A stretch of 64,000 bases of DNA from Cupriavidus sp. P-10 (GTDB lineage: Bacteria; Pseudomonadota; Gammaproteobacteria; Burkholderiales; Burkholderiaceae), in NCBI RefSeq assembly GCF_003402535.2, contig NZ_AP025170.1, positions 2,480,001 through 2,544,000 of the forward strand, read 5' to 3'. Below are positions 12,285-21,674 of the stretch, piece by piece. How positions within the stretch are numbered: position 1 is the first letter of the stretch; each line of letters starts with the position of its first letter. The position numbers and the translations under genes are program-made. Under the pieces are notes generated by a model that was given only the letters and a program-made list of their open reading frames with translations, was not told the origin of the DNA and did not search any database.

Positions 12285-13400
12285 TTAGTTTGCGGCGGTC
12301 TTGCTGGCGTCCTTGTGCCAGGTGTAGACCACGAACTTGAAGGACTTCAGGTCGCCCTTGTCGTCGTACTCGACCTTGCCGATCGGCGTCTGGAAGGCGT
12401 TCTTGTGCATGTACGCCGCGACCTTGGCCGGGTCGGTGCTCTTGGCGCCGGCGATGGCGTCGCCGATGATCTTGACGGCGGCATAGGCCGGCATCTGGAA
12501 CGGACCGTTGGCGTCACGCTTCTTGTCGGCAAATGCCTTCACCAGGCCGGCGTTGGCGGGGTCGGCCGAGAAGTCGGCCGGCAGCGTCACCAGCATGCCT
12601 TCCGACGACGGGCCGGCGATCGCGGTCACGTCCTTGTTGCCCACGCCCTCGGGACCCATGAAGGTGGCCTTCACGCCCTGCTCGCGCGCCTGGCGCAGCA
12701 GCAGGCCCATTTCCGGGTGGTAGCCGCCGAAGTAGACAAAGTCCACGCCCTGCGACTTCAGCTTGGTGATGACGGCGGAGTAGTCCGAATCGCCGGCGTT
12801 GATGCCCTCGAACACGGCCACCGGGATCTTGGCGGCTTCCAGGTCCTTCTTCACCGAGCTGGCGATGCCCTGGCCGTACGACTGCTTGTCGTGCAGAATC
12901 GCGACCTTCTTCGGCTTGACCTTGCTGATGATGTACTGGGCAGCGGCCGGGCCCTGCTGGTCGTCGCGGCCGATGGTGCGGAAAATGAACTTGCGCTTCT
13001 TGGTCTCGGTCAGCTGCGGCGCGGTGGCCGACGGCGTGACCATCACGATGCCTTCGTTCTCGTAGATGTCCGAGGCCGGGATGGTCGAGCCCGAGCACAC
13101 GTGGCCGATCACGTACTTGATGTTCTGGCTGACGATCTTGTTGGCCACCGCGACGGCCTGCTTCGGCTCGCAGGCGTCGTCCATCATCACCACTTCGAAC
13201 TTGTTGCCGCCGGCGCCGCCGGCTGCGTTGATCTGTTCGATGGCGGTCAGCGCACCGGCCTTGACCATGTCGCCGTACTGCGCCACCGAGCCGCTCATCG
13301 GGCCGGCAATGGCGATCTTCACGGTTTCGGCGTTGGCGGCGGCGCCAAAGGTGGCCAGCATGGCGGCCAGCGAAATGGTGGTAAGACGGGACAGCGTCAT
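12285..13400 (-). CDS. livK: Branched-chain amino acid ABC transporter, periplasmic binding protein
   Basis: The 371-residue protein has a signal peptide (cleavage likely after AANA, about residue 24), then the LivJ/LivK-type start 'ETVKIAIAGPMSGSVAQYGDM' and the conserved 'VIGHVCSGSTIPASDIYENEGI', where the two cysteines of this family form a disulphide around the ligand site. It captures the substrate and hands it to LivHM. The ATG is preceded by GAGGAGCTCC. It is the promoter-proximal gene of the five-gene operon. Substrate specificity cannot be read with certainty. Confidence 0.94.
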   Translation of the reverse strand: MTLSRLTTISLAAMLATFGAAANAETVKIAIAGPMSGSVAQYGDMVKAGALTAIEQINAAGGAGGNKFEVVMMDDACEPKQAVAVANKIVSQNIKYVIGHVCSGSTIPASDIYENEGIVMVTPSATAPQLTETKKRKFIFRTIGRDDQQGPAAAQYIISKVKPKKVAILHDKQSYGQGIASSVKKDLEAAKIPVAVFEGINAGDSDYSAVITKLKSQGVDFVYFGGYHPEMGLLLRQAREQGVKATFMGPEGVGNKDVTAIAGPSSEGMLVTLPADFSADPANAGLVKAFADKKRDANGPFQMPAYAAVKIIGDAIAGAKSTDPAKVAAYMHKNAFQTPIGKVEYDDKGDLKSFKFVVYTWHKDASKTAAN

Positions 13401-13937
13401 CAGGAGCTCCTCGATTTATGTTTGGGTCATCCAGGCAGAAACGGAATGACCTGCGCAATCGAACAACACCCGCGGACTACTGAGATCGGACTGGCGGAAA
13501 GGCGGCCCGAGACGCGGAAGACGGGCCTGCAGAACAGCTGAAGAGATGCGGGGCCCGGCGTGTGTCAGTCCCGCTGGGTATGGGGACCAAGGTTCGGAAA
13601 GACAACGTTTGATGCGTTCTCTATTGCGCAAGCGATTCGCCTGCCCCGCTTGCCGCACCGCACGCCGGAGGGATGGCCCGGCTGCCGTCGGCAAAGCAGC
13701 CCGCATTATAGGGTCAAATTCCCTGCGCCACGCGACAATCGCACAATAAATGCGGAACTCTATTGGGGAAACGCGACACAATTTTCCACTAATTGCGCCC
13801 CGGACCATTCAAGGTGCAATTTCCTGCCCTTGTCGGCGTTGCACCGCACAAGAGCGTCCATTGCCACAAAAACAAACGCCCCGGCGGGCCGGGGCGTCTG
13901 CATTTGCTGCTGCGCAGCGCGGGATGTCAGCCAGCGA
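13401..13937. other. livK upstream region
   Basis: No convincing gene. A perfect TATAAT box on the minus strand (13705-13710) could belong to a livK promoter with a leader near 300 nt, but I could not find a matching -35 at normal spacing. The gltA terminator occupies the far end (13876-13897). Confidence 0.35.
13876..13897 (-). terminator. Rho-independent terminator after gltA
   Basis: ACGCCCCGGC pairs perfectly with GCCGGGGCGT, and the minus strand continues TTTGTTTTTG. It lies about 40 nt after the gltA stop and ends the sdhCDAB-sdhE-gltA unit. Confidence 0.9.
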
Positions 13938-15239
13938 TCAACGCTTGGCGATATCCGGCACGTCGCGGCTGGCTGCGCCGACGAACAGCTGGCGCGGACG
14001 GCCGATCTTGTATTCCGGATCGGTGATCATCTCTTCCCACTGCGAGATCCAGCCCGGGGTGCGGGCCAGCGCGAAGATGCAGGTGAACAGCGAGGTCGGG
14101 ATGCCCAGCGCGCGCTGGACGATGCCCGAGTAGAAGTCGACGTTCGGGTACAGCTTGCGGCTGACGAAGTACTCGTCTTCCAGCGCGATCTTTTCCAGCT
14201 CCATGGCCAGCTTGAACAGCGGGTCGTTGTGCAGGCCCAGTTCGTTCAGCACTTCATGGCAGGTTTCGCGCATCAGCTTGGCGCGCGGATCGTAGTTCTT
14301 GTACACGCGGTGGCCAAAGCCCATCAGGCGCACGCCCGAGTTCTTGTCCTTGACCTGCTTGATGAACTCGCCGATGTTGTCGACGCTGCCGATCTCTTCC
14401 AGCATCTTCAGTGCGGCTTCGTTGGCGCCACCGTGGGCCGGGCCCCACAGGCAGGCCACGCCGGCGGCGATGGCTGCGAACGGGTTGGTGCCCGACGAGC
14501 CGGCCAGGCGCACGGTCGAGGTCGAGGCATTCTGCTCGTGGTCGGCGTGCAGGATGAAGATGCGGTCCAGCGCACGCTCCAGCACCGGATTGACGGTGTA
14601 CGGGGCGCACGGCGTACCGAACAGCATGCGCAGGAAGTTGCCCGAGTAGGACAGGTCATTCTGCGGATAGATGTACGGCTGGCCGATGTTGTACTTGTAC
14701 GCCATGGCGACCATGGTCGGCATCTTGGCGATCAGGCGGATGGCCGAGATCTCGCGCTGGTGCGGATCATCGATGTCCATCGCGTCGTGGTAGAACGCGC
14801 TCATGGCACCCACCAGGCCCGTCAGCACGGCCATCGGATGGGCATCGCGGCGGAAACCGCGCATGAAGAACTGCAGCTGCTCATGAACCATGGTGTGGTT
14901 CATGACGTGGCCGGTGAATTCTTCCTTCTGCTTGGCGTTGGGCAGCTCGCCCTTGAGCAGCAGGTAGCTGGTCTCGAGGTGGTCGCACTTCTGCGCCAGT
15001 TGCTCGATCGGGTAGCCGCGGTACAGCAGCTCGCCCTTGTCGCCATCGATATAGGTGATCTTGGAATTGCACGAAGCCGTCGACATGAAACCGGGGTCGT
15101 AGGTGAACTTACCGGTTTGTCCGTACAGCTTGCGAATGTCGATCACGTCCGGGCCAACGGTGCCCGTATAAATCGGCAGCTCAACGCTGGGGGAACCATC
15201 GGAGAACGATAGCGTGGCTTTCACATCGGACGGCGTCAT
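13938..15239 (-). CDS. gltA: Citrate synthase (type II, TCA cycle)
   Basis: The 433-residue enzyme condenses oxaloacetate with acetyl-CoA. The catalytic triad is visible as His269 ([10 protein letters not shown]), His310 ([14 protein letters not shown]) and Asp368 ([10 protein letters not shown]). The substrate-binding '[10 protein letters not shown]' is also present. Length and the N-terminal small domain match the hexameric, NADH-sensitive Gram-negative class. AAGGA precedes the ATG. It is the last gene after sdhE (43 nt), so supply of citrate synthase and succinate dehydrogenase is probably coordinated. Confidence 0.98.
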   Translation of the reverse strand: MTPSDVKATLSFSDGSPSVELPIYTGTVGPDVIDIRKLYGQTGKFTYDPGFMSTASCNSKITYIDGDKGELLYRGYPIEQLAQKCDHLETSYLLLKGELPNAKQKEEFTGHVMNHTMVHEQLQFFMRGFRRDAHPMAVLTGLVGAMSAFYHDAMDIDDPHQREISAIRLIAKMPTMVAMAYKYNIGQPYIYPQNDLSYSGNFLRMLFGTPCAPYTVNPVLERALDRIFILHADHEQNASTSTVRLAGSSGTNPFAAIAAGVACLWGPAHGGANEAALKMLEEIGSVDNIGEFIKQVKDKNSGVRLMGFGHRVYKNYDPRAKLMRETCHEVLNELGLHNDPLFKLAMELEKIALEDEYFVSRKLYPNVDFYSGIVQRALGIPTSLFTCIFALARTPGWISQWEEMITDPEYKIGRPRQLFVGAASRDVPDIAKR

Positions 15240-15282
15240 GTCGGATCCTTCAAATGCTGTGAATAATAATGTTGACCAAAAC

Positions 15283-15570
15283 TCAGACCGAACGCAGCAG
15301 GTTCACTACGCGCTGCATCGGGGGCGTGTCGAGCTCACCGTCCAGTTCCTTGCGGGCAAGGAGCAGGTCCATCAACTCGTTGTCGCTGAGCTCGAACAGC
15401 TGGCTCAGCGCAGCCACGTCCTCATCGGACAGGCTCTCCTCGTAACGGTTGAAAAAACGTTCGACGATGATGTCGTTCTCCAGCAGGCCGCGGCGGGCGC
15501 GCCAGCGCAACCGTGCGCGCTTGTGCGGATCGGCCTGATGGGAGAAGGTGGTGGCAGGACTCTCAGTCAT
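15283..15570 (-). CDS. sdhE: FAD assembly factor SdhE
   Basis: This 95-residue protein promotes covalent flavinylation of SdhA. It contains the family motif '[23 protein letters not shown]' in pieces: the RGxxE core appears as R-R-G-L-L-E-N-D, followed by '[16 protein letters not shown]'. Position between sdhB and gltA is typical of Burkholderiales. AGGAAG precedes the ATG. Confidence 0.93.
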   Translation of the reverse strand: MTESPATTFSHQADPHKRARLRWRARRGLLENDIIVERFFNRYEESLSDEDVAALSQLFELSDNELMDLLLARKELDGELDTPPMQRVVNLLRSV

Positions 15571-15648
15571 GGCTTCCTACTTTCGGCGCGCCCGCCAGAT
15601 ATAGCCGCTCTGGCTGACGCGCCGCTTACTACAGTGACAGCCGCAGGA

Positions 15649-16350
15649 TCAGACAGCGCGGCGGACCATCAGCTCCTTGATCTTGCCGATGGCCTTGGTC
15701 GGGTTCAGACCCTTGGGGCACACGTCGACGCAGTTCATGATGCTGTGGCAGCGGAACAGGCGGTACGGGTCGTTCAGGTTGTCCAGGCGCTCGCTGGTGG
15801 CCTGGTCACGGCTGTCCGCGATGAAGCGGTAAGCCTGCAGCAGGCCGGCGGGGCCGACGAACTTGTCCGGGTTCCACCAGAACGAGGGGCACGACGTCGA
15901 GCAGCTGGCGCAGAGAATGCACTCGTACAGGCCATCCAGCTCGTCGCGCTCTTCCGGCGACTGCAGGCGCTCTTTCTCGGGCGGCGGCTCGTCGTTGATC
16001 AGGAACGGCTTGATCGAGTTGTACTGCTTGAAGAAGTTCGTCATGTCGACGATCAGGTCGCGCACCACCGGCAGCCCGGGCAGCGGACGCAGCACGATGC
16101 GGTCCGGCAGCTCGCGCATGTTGGTCAGGCAGGCCAGGCCGTTCTTGCCGTTGATGTTCATCGCGTCCGAGCCGCACACGCCTTCGCGGCACGAGCGGCG
16201 GAACGAGATGGTCTCGTCCAGCTTCTTGAGCTTGACCAGCGCGTCCAGCAGCATGCGCTCGTGACCGTCCAGCTCGACCTCGTAGGTCTGCATGCGCGGT
16301 GCCGCATCCTTGTCCGGATCGTAGCGGTAGACTTCGAAAATACGCTTCAT
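15649..16350 (-). CDS. sdhB: Succinate dehydrogenase iron-sulfur subunit
   Basis: The 233-residue subunit carries electrons from SdhA flavin to ubiquinone. The [2Fe-2S] ligands lie in 'SCREGVCGSDAMNINGKNGL', and the [4Fe-4S]/[3Fe-4S] ligands in 'CILCASCSTSCPSFWW' and 'CHSIMNCVDVCPKGLNP'. It lies 34 nt after sdhA and 78 nt before sdhE on the minus strand. AGGACC precedes the ATG. Confidence 0.98.
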   Translation of the reverse strand: MKRIFEVYRYDPDKDAAPRMQTYEVELDGHERMLLDALVKLKKLDETISFRRSCREGVCGSDAMNINGKNGLACLTNMRELPDRIVLRPLPGLPVVRDLIVDMTNFFKQYNSIKPFLINDEPPPEKERLQSPEERDELDGLYECILCASCSTSCPSFWWNPDKFVGPAGLLQAYRFIADSRDQATSERLDNLNDPYRLFRCHSIMNCVDVCPKGLNPTKAIGKIKELMVRRAV

Positions 16351-16384
16351 TTCTGTGGGTCCTGTTTTCTCTACGACGCGGTGC

Positions 16385-18163
16385 TCAGAAGGTACGGGCC
16401 TTCGGCGGCACGCTTTCCACCGTCAGCGGTTCCATCTTCACCGGCTTGTAGTCGAGGCGGTTGCCTTCGCTGTAGAACAGCGTGTGCTTGAGCCAGTTCT
16501 GGTCGTCGCGGTTCGGGAAGTCGCTGTGCGCGTGGGCACCGCGCGATTCCTTGCGGGCCGCCGCCGAGATCATGGTGGCCTTGGCCACTTCCACCAGGTT
16601 GGCCACTTCCAGGGCTTCCACCAGCGCGGTGTTGAAGACCTTGGACTTGTCCTTCAGGTGGATGTTGTTGGCGCGCTCGGACACTTCCAGGATGCGCTCG
16701 ACGCCTTCGTCCATCAGCTTCTGCGTACGGAACACGCCGGCATGCGACTGCATGTTCTTGCGGATGTCGTTGGCGACGTCCTGCGTGTACTCGCCCGACG
16801 ACGTGGCCTGCAGCTTGGCCAGGCGCGACAGCGCGAGGTCGGCGGCATCGGCCGGCAGCGGCTTGTGTTCCTTCTGCTTCAGGTTCTGCGCGATGATGTG
16901 GTTGCCGGCGGCACGGCCGAACACCACCAGGTCGAGCAGCGAGTTGGTGCCCAGGCGGTTGGCGCCGTGCACCGACACGCACGAGCATTCGCCGATCGCA
17001 TAGAAACCGTTCAGGACTTCGTTCGGGTTGCCGTTCTTCGGCACCACGACCTGGCCGTGATAGTTCGTCGGGATACCGCCCATCTGGTAGTGGATGGTCG
17101 GGACCACGGGGATCGGTTCCTTGATCGCGTCGACGTTGGCGAACTTCATGCCGATTTCGCGGATCGACGGCAGTCGCTTCATGATGGTCTCGGCACCGAC
17201 GTGGGTCAGGTCGAGCAGCACGTAGTCGCCGTTCGGGCCGCAGCCGCGGCCTTCCTTGATTTCCTGGTCCATCGAGCGCGAGACGAAGTCACGCGGCGCC
17301 AGGTCCTTCAGCGTCGGGGCATAGCGCTCCATGAAGCGTTCGCCGTCCTTGTTGCGCAGGATACCGCCTTCGCCGCGCACGCCTTCGGTGATCAGCACGC
17401 CCGCGCCGGCCACGCCGGTCGGGTGGAACTGCCAGAACTCCATGTCTTCCAGCGGCACGCCAGCGCGTGCGGCCATGCCCAGGCCATCACCGGTGTTGAT
17501 GAAGGCGTTGGTGGAAGCGGCGTAGATACGGCCGGCACCGCCGGTCGCGAACAGCGTGGTCTTGGCTTCGAGGATGTAGACCTCGCCGGTTTCCATTTCC
17601 AGCGCGGTCACGCCCAGCACGTCGCCGTCCTGGTCGCGGATCAGGTCCAGCGCCATCCACTCGACGAAGAAGTGGGTCTTGGCGCGCACGTTGCGCTGGT
17701 ACAGCGTGTGCAGCAGCGCGTGGCCGGTACGGTCAGCCGCGGCGCAGGCGCGCTGCACCGGCTTCTCGCCGTAGTTGGCGGTGTGGCCGCCGAACGGGCG
17801 CTGGTAGATGGTGCCGTCCGGGTTGCGGTCGAACGGCATGCCGAAGTGTTCGAGCTCGTACACGACCTTCGGGGCTTCACGGCACATGAACTCGATGGCG
17901 TCCTGGTCACCCAGCCAGTCCGAGCCCTTGATGGTGTCGTAGAAGTGGTAGTGCCAGTTGTCTTCGCTCATGTTGCCCAGCGAGGCACCGATGCCGCCCT
18001 GCGCCGCCACGGTGTGCGAGCGGGTCGGGAACACCTTGGACAGCACGGCCACGTTCAGGCCGGCTTCCGCGAGCTGGAGGGATGCGCGCATCCCGGCGCC
18101 GCCAGCACCGACGATGACCACGTCAAAGCGGCGACGCGGCAATCCAGTCTTGACTGCGACCAT
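16385..18163 (-). CDS. sdhA: Succinate dehydrogenase flavoprotein subunit
   Basis: The 592-residue flavoprotein oxidises succinate to fumarate. The dinucleotide-binding 'VDVVIVGAGGAGMRA'-type segment is at about 13-28. The FAD-attachment His lies in 'SHTVAAQGGIGASLGN', and the active-site region 'GGEGGIL'-like motif and 'HGANRLGTNSLLDLVVFGR' are recognisable. GGAGGG precedes the ATG, only 3 nt after the sdhD stop. Confidence 0.98.
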   Translation of the reverse strand: MVAVKTGLPRRRFDVVIVGAGGAGMRASLQLAEAGLNVAVLSKVFPTRSHTVAAQGGIGASLGNMSEDNWHYHFYDTIKGSDWLGDQDAIEFMCREAPKVVYELEHFGMPFDRNPDGTIYQRPFGGHTANYGEKPVQRACAAADRTGHALLHTLYQRNVRAKTHFFVEWMALDLIRDQDGDVLGVTALEMETGEVYILEAKTTLFATGGAGRIYAASTNAFINTGDGLGMAARAGVPLEDMEFWQFHPTGVAGAGVLITEGVRGEGGILRNKDGERFMERYAPTLKDLAPRDFVSRSMDQEIKEGRGCGPNGDYVLLDLTHVGAETIMKRLPSIREIGMKFANVDAIKEPIPVVPTIHYQMGGIPTNYHGQVVVPKNGNPNEVLNGFYAIGECSCVSVHGANRLGTNSLLDLVVFGRAAGNHIIAQNLKQKEHKPLPADAADLALSRLAKLQATSSGEYTQDVANDIRKNMQSHAGVFRTQKLMDEGVERILEVSERANNIHLKDKSKVFNTALVEALEVANLVEVAKATMISAAARKESRGAHAHSDFPNRDDQNWLKHTLFYSEGNRLDYKPVKMEPLTVESVPPKARTF

Positions 18164-18166
18164 TTA

Positions 18167-18532
18167 TTACACCCTCCAGAGAATCTGAGCAGCGTAGCCC
18201 GCGCAACCGACGAGCCACAGAATCGTAAGTACTTGCAGCACGAGGCGCACCGCCATCGGCCTCACATAGTCCATCCAGATGTCGCGCACGCCGATCCAGG
18301 CGTGGTAGAGCAGCGACAGGATGGTCAGGAACGTGATGATCTTCATCCACTGGTTGGCGAAGAGCCCTGCCCACGCTTCGTACGAAGCGCCGTTCGACAG
18401 CAGGAAGGCAATGGCCAGGACCACGGTGAACACCACCATGATCACGGCCGTGACGCGTTGCGCGAGCCAGTCTTTCAGGCCGTAGTGGGCACCGACGACC
18501 AGACGCTTGGGACCGATATTGTTATTTGCCAC
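18167..18532 (-). CDS. sdhD: Succinate dehydrogenase membrane anchor SdhD
   Basis: The 121-residue protein has three predicted helices and forms the quinone site and heme pocket with SdhC. 'HYGLKDWLAQRVTAVIM' and 'LLYHAWIGVRDIWMDYVRP' are typical; the His in HAW is a likely heme ligand region. The start codon is GTG (MANNNIGPKR), with GAGGAG upstream at good spacing. It follows sdhC by 11 nt. Confidence 0.94.
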   Translation of the reverse strand: MANNNIGPKRLVVGAHYGLKDWLAQRVTAVIMVVFTVVLAIAFLLSNGASYEAWAGLFANQWMKIITFLTILSLLYHAWIGVRDIWMDYVRPMAVRLVLQVLTILWLVGCAGYAAQILWRV

Positions 18533-18543
18533 CTTGATTCTCC

Positions 18544-18954
18544 TCAGAACAGGCCGAACAGCTTCAGGCCGAAAATCAGGGTAAGCAGCAGGCTGACAAC
18601 CAGCACGCTGATGGCAGACTTAGCCGAAGCGGGCTTGGACACACCAACGTGCACATCCAGCAGCAGGAAGCGGATACCCGCGCAGAAATGATGCAGATAC
18701 CCCCAGATCAGGGCCAGCACAACCAGCTTGACAAAGCCACCGGACAGCAGGGCCGAAAACTTTGCGAAGCTCAGTTCGGAGGTGATGCTCTGCTCGAACA
18801 GATACAGGACGAAGGGAAGGAGGAGGAACATCAAGGCACCGCTCACGCGATGCAGGATGGATACCTTGCCGGCCCAGGGCAACCGGTATTTCGCGATCTG
18901 CGAAATACCGATATTCCGGAACTCCGGCCTGGCTTGTTTGACGGCTTCAGCCAT
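18544..18954 (-). CDS. sdhC: Succinate dehydrogenase cytochrome b556 subunit
   Basis: The 136-residue membrane subunit has three hydrophobic segments and the family motifs 'ILHRVSGALMFLLLP' and 'YLHHFCAGIRFLLLD', the latter with the heme-ligand His. I chose the ATG at 18954 (MAEAVKQARPEFRNI) over an upstream frame extension because family proteins start there and GGGGTC precedes it. It is the first gene of sdhCDAB-sdhE-gltA. The 280-nt gap to the GntR gene should hold the operon promoter, but no clear box was found. Confidence 0.93.
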   Translation of the reverse strand: MAEAVKQARPEFRNIGISQIAKYRLPWAGKVSILHRVSGALMFLLLPFVLYLFEQSITSELSFAKFSALLSGGFVKLVVLALIWGYLHHFCAGIRFLLLDVHVGVSKPASAKSAISVLVVSLLLTLIFGLKLFGLF

Positions 18955-19234
18955 GCGAGACCCCATTAGCGGTAAACAAAGAAACGAAACTGCCATTGCC
19001 TGCATGCAGCGGGATGCACTGTGGCAAATCCACGAGATTTTAGCGCCTTTGTTGCGCGCTGCACCAATAATTTTCAGCTATCGCGCACCAACACGCGCCG
19101 CCCGACAATCGCACACTGCACACAAAACACGGCAATTGCCACGCAACATCCACCTGCGCCGCGCAACAGCCAACGCCACCATCACGAAAGCCGCAATAAT
19201 CCACACCAATGCGGGAGAACACCGGCGCAGTAAC

Positions 19235-20128
19235 TCAGCTCAGGTCGTTCTGGTAGTAATGCCTGGTCGTCACATACAACCCGCGGCGCACCTCTACAGG
19301 GCGATCGCCGTAGGTATAGGAAACGCGCTCGACCGACAGCAGCGGCGAGCCCAGCGGCACGGACAGCAGCTCGGCCGCCGTCTCGTCGGCGGCCACGGCA
19401 CGGATCTTTTCCGAGGCGCGGATCATGCGCGTACCGAACTCGGCCTCGAACAATGCATACATGGGGCCCTTCCACTCGGTCAGCTTTTCCGCGGTGAGGC
19501 CCTTGAAGTTGGCGCCGAGCAGCCAGATCTCGTCGAGCACGGTCGACTCGCCGGAGAAATTCAGCACGCGGCGGATCTGGACCACGCTGTCGCCGGTGCG
19601 GATATCGAGCAGCCGCGCGATCTCGGCGGGCGCGCGCAGGCGCTTGCACTCCAGCACGTGGCTGGCGCCGTAATGGGGCTCGCCTTCGTCGGGAACGAGG
19701 CGCAGGAAACGGAACTTGACCACGTCCTCATGGTGCGTGGTCACGAAGGTGCCCTTGCCCTGCCGGCGCGCCACCAGGTTCTCTGCGGCGAGTTCGTCGA
19801 TGGCCTTGCGCACCGTGCCCTGGCTCACCTTGTACCGTGCCGCCAGCTCCATTTCGCTGGGGATCATCTCGCCTGGCTTCCACTCGCCGGACTGCAGGCT
19901 GCGCATGATGAGCGCCTTGATCTGCTGGTACAGCGGGCTGAAGGTGGGCGACGGGGAGGCCTGCGGGCCTGGCTGCGCGACGGCCTGCGGTGCGGGGGAT
20001 GCCGACGGGGTGGACGGGGGCAACGAGGGCGACGAAGACGGCTGCGTCCCGGCGCCAGGGGTGGCCGCGCCAGAGTCCTGCGCGCCAGGGGCGGCAGCGC
20101 CGGAGAGGGACGTAGACAGGGAGGACAT
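19235..20128 (-). CDS. GntR-family (HutC-type) transcription regulator with long Ala/Pro/Ser-rich N-terminus
   Basis: The 297-residue protein begins with about 60 residues of low-complexity Ala/Pro/Ser/Gly sequence. A winged-helix domain follows at about 65-135 ('PSEMELAARYKVSQGTVRKA'), then a C-terminal UTRA effector-binding domain at about 155-295 (FLRLVPDEGEPHYGA... LLSVERVSYTYGDRPVEV). It sits between the sdh operon and mdh, divergent from mdh, and a 20-bp palindrome lies in the divergent gap. I infer it controls itself and mdh, perhaps also sdhCDAB, in response to a metabolite that UTRA binds. The ligand is not evident. Confidence 0.88.
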   Translation of the reverse strand: MSSLSTSLSGAAAPGAQDSGAATPGAGTQPSSSPSLPPSTPSASPAPQAVAQPGPQASPSPTFSPLYQQIKALIMRSLQSGEWKPGEMIPSEMELAARYKVSQGTVRKAIDELAAENLVARRQGKGTFVTTHHEDVVKFRFLRLVPDEGEPHYGASHVLECKRLRAPAEIARLLDIRTGDSVVQIRRVLNFSGESTVLDEIWLLGANFKGLTAEKLTEWKGPMYALFEAEFGTRMIRASEKIRAVAADETAAELLSVPLGSPLLSVERVSYTYGDRPVEVRRGLYVTTRHYYQNDLS

Positions 20129-20182
20129 AGCGGGGATTTCACCACAAAAGGGCGGCGGGCGCCAGCCTGACGTTAATTGTCT

Positions 20183-20202
20183 TATGTCTTATATAAGACA
20201 TA
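20183..20202. promoter_or_regulatory. Perfect 20-bp palindrome, probable GntR operator
   Basis: TATGTCTTATATAAGACATA is a perfect inverted repeat with a TATA centre, as in HutC-subfamily operators. A partial extra half-site (GTCTTAT) lies just upstream at 20179-20185. It lies 54 nt from the regulator gene start and ends 4 nt before the mdh -35 box, a position suited to controlling both directions. Confidence 0.7.
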
Positions 20203-20206
20203 TGAA

Positions 20207-20235
20207 TTGACAGCCAGTGAGGCCGGGCCTACACT
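20207..20235 (+). promoter_or_regulatory. Sigma-70 promoter of mdh
   Basis: A consensus -35 TTGACA (20207-20212), a 17-nt spacer and TACACT (20230-20235) give a near-ideal housekeeping promoter directed at mdh. Transcription would start near 20242, leaving a leader of about 320 nt. Confidence 0.75.
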
Positions 20236-20560
20236 CGCGCTGGTCCATGCCCGCGAATGCCGTGAATGCCGCGCTCGTGCCGCCGGCGGATGCCTTTGCC
20301 GGCACCCTCCCCCGCGGCCCGGACTGGAAATCAGTCTGGAAATGGCGGCTCGCTTCGCAGTAGACTTACGCTTCGTTGTATCACCATGACCCGTTGTGGC
20401 TCTCCCTCACCGGTTCCGCCCCGTGGCCCCCGCCACCTGGCGCCGGCGGACGGCCGCTCCCCGCTGTGGCGACAACCAGCACCCGGCGTGCACGCCGCCT
20501 TGAGTTGGCGACGGTGTGCCGCCGACCGGCTACCCCCTTCTATCGTTTGGAGATTTACTC
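20236..20560 (+). other. Long 5' leader of mdh
   Basis: About 320 nt separate the predicted start of transcription from the mdh ATG. No gene with a plausible ribosome-binding site is seen in it. The stretch is GC-rich and could fold extensively, but I recognise no known riboswitch. A second promoter closer to mdh cannot be excluded. Confidence 0.45.
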
Positions 20561-21544
20561 ATGGCTAAAGCCCCAATGCGCGTCGCAGTGACCGGCGCCG
20601 CTGGCCAGATCGGCTATTCCCTGCTGTTCCGCATCGCCAACGGCGACATGCTGGGCAAAGACCAGCCGGTCATCCTCCAACTGCTCGATCTCCCGCAAGC
20701 CCAGGCCGCCGTCAAGGGCGTGGTGATGGAACTGGAAGACTGCGCATTCCCGCTGCTGGCTGGCGTGGTCATCACCGATGACCCCAAGGTTGCCTTCAAG
20801 GATGCCGACGTGGCCCTGCTGGTTGGCGCCCGTCCGCGTAGCAAGGGCATGGAGCGCAAGGACCTGCTCGAAGCCAACGCCCAGATCTTCACGGTGCAGG
20901 GCAAGGCGCTGGACGAAGTCGCCAGCCGCAATGTCAAGGTGCTGGTGGTCGGCAACCCGGCCAACACCAACGCCTACATCGCCATGAAGTCGGCACCGAA
21001 CCTGCCGCGCGAGAACTTCACCGCCATGCTGCGCCTGGACCACAACCGTGCCCTGTCGCAGATCGCCGCCAAGACCGGCAAGCCGGTGTCGTCGATCGAG
21101 AAGATGTTCGTGTGGGGCAACCATAGCCCGACCATGTACGCCGACTACCGTTACGCGACCGTCGACGGTCAGAGCGTCAAGGACCTGATCAACGACCAGG
21201 TGTGGAACAACGACGTGTTCCTGCCGACCGTCGGCAAGCGCGGCGCCGCCATCATCGAAGCGCGTGGCCTGTCGTCGGCTGCCTCGGCCGCCAACGCCGC
21301 CATCGACCACGTGCATGACTGGGTCCTGGGCAGCAACGGCAAGGTCGTCACCATGGGCATCCCGTCGAACGGTGAGTACGGCATCCCCGCCGACACCATG
21401 TTCGGCTACCCGGTGACCACCGCCAACGGCAAGTACGAAATCGTCAAGGGTCTGGAGATCGACGCCTACAGCCAGGAAAAGATCAACATCACCCTGAAGG
21501 AACTGGAAGAAGAGAAGGCCGGCGTGCAGCACCTGCTGGGCTGA
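20561..21544 (+). CDS. mdh: Malate dehydrogenase
   Basis: The 327-residue NAD-dependent enzyme interconverts malate and oxaloacetate. It has the Rossmann motif '[19 protein letters not shown]', the mobile-loop arginines in '[15 protein letters not shown]', '[11 protein letters not shown]', and the catalytic His in '[12 protein letters not shown]'. It belongs to the cytoplasmic-type MDH group (about 327 residues) found in betaproteobacteria. I chose the ATG at 20561 ([12 protein letters not shown]), preceded by TTGGAGATTTACTC. A terminator follows, so the downstream citE-like gene is probably separately promoted or read through. Confidence 0.97.
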   Translation: MAKAPMRVAVTGAAGQIGYSLLFRIANGDMLGKDQPVILQLLDLPQAQAAVKGVVMELEDCAFPLLAGVVITDDPKVAFKDADVALLVGARPRSKGMERKDLLEANAQIFTVQGKALDEVASRNVKVLVVGNPANTNAYIAMKSAPNLPRENFTAMLRLDHNRALSQIAAKTGKPVSSIEKMFVWGNHSPTMYADYRYATVDGQSVKDLINDQVWNNDVFLPTVGKRGAAIIEARGLSSAASAANAAIDHVHDWVLGSNGKVVTMGIPSNGEYGIPADTMFGYPVTTANGKYEIVKGLEIDAYSQEKINITLKELEEEKAGVQHLLG

Positions 21545-21568
21545 TCTTCAGCGCGTTCCAGGAAAAGG

Positions 21569-21619
21569 ACCGGGGTTCCGCAACGATTCAAAAAATCGGC
21601 GCGGAACCCCGGTTTTTTC
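21569..21619 (+). terminator. Rho-independent terminator after mdh
   Basis: ACCGGGGTTCCGC (21569-21581) pairs perfectly with GCGGAACCCCGGT (21601-21613), and TTTTTT follows at once. The loop is 19 nt long. Confidence 0.9.
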
Positions 21620-21674
21620 GTATTGGGGCGCTATGATGTGCCCTCCCCGAGCAACCATAACCACCTGAATTCCC

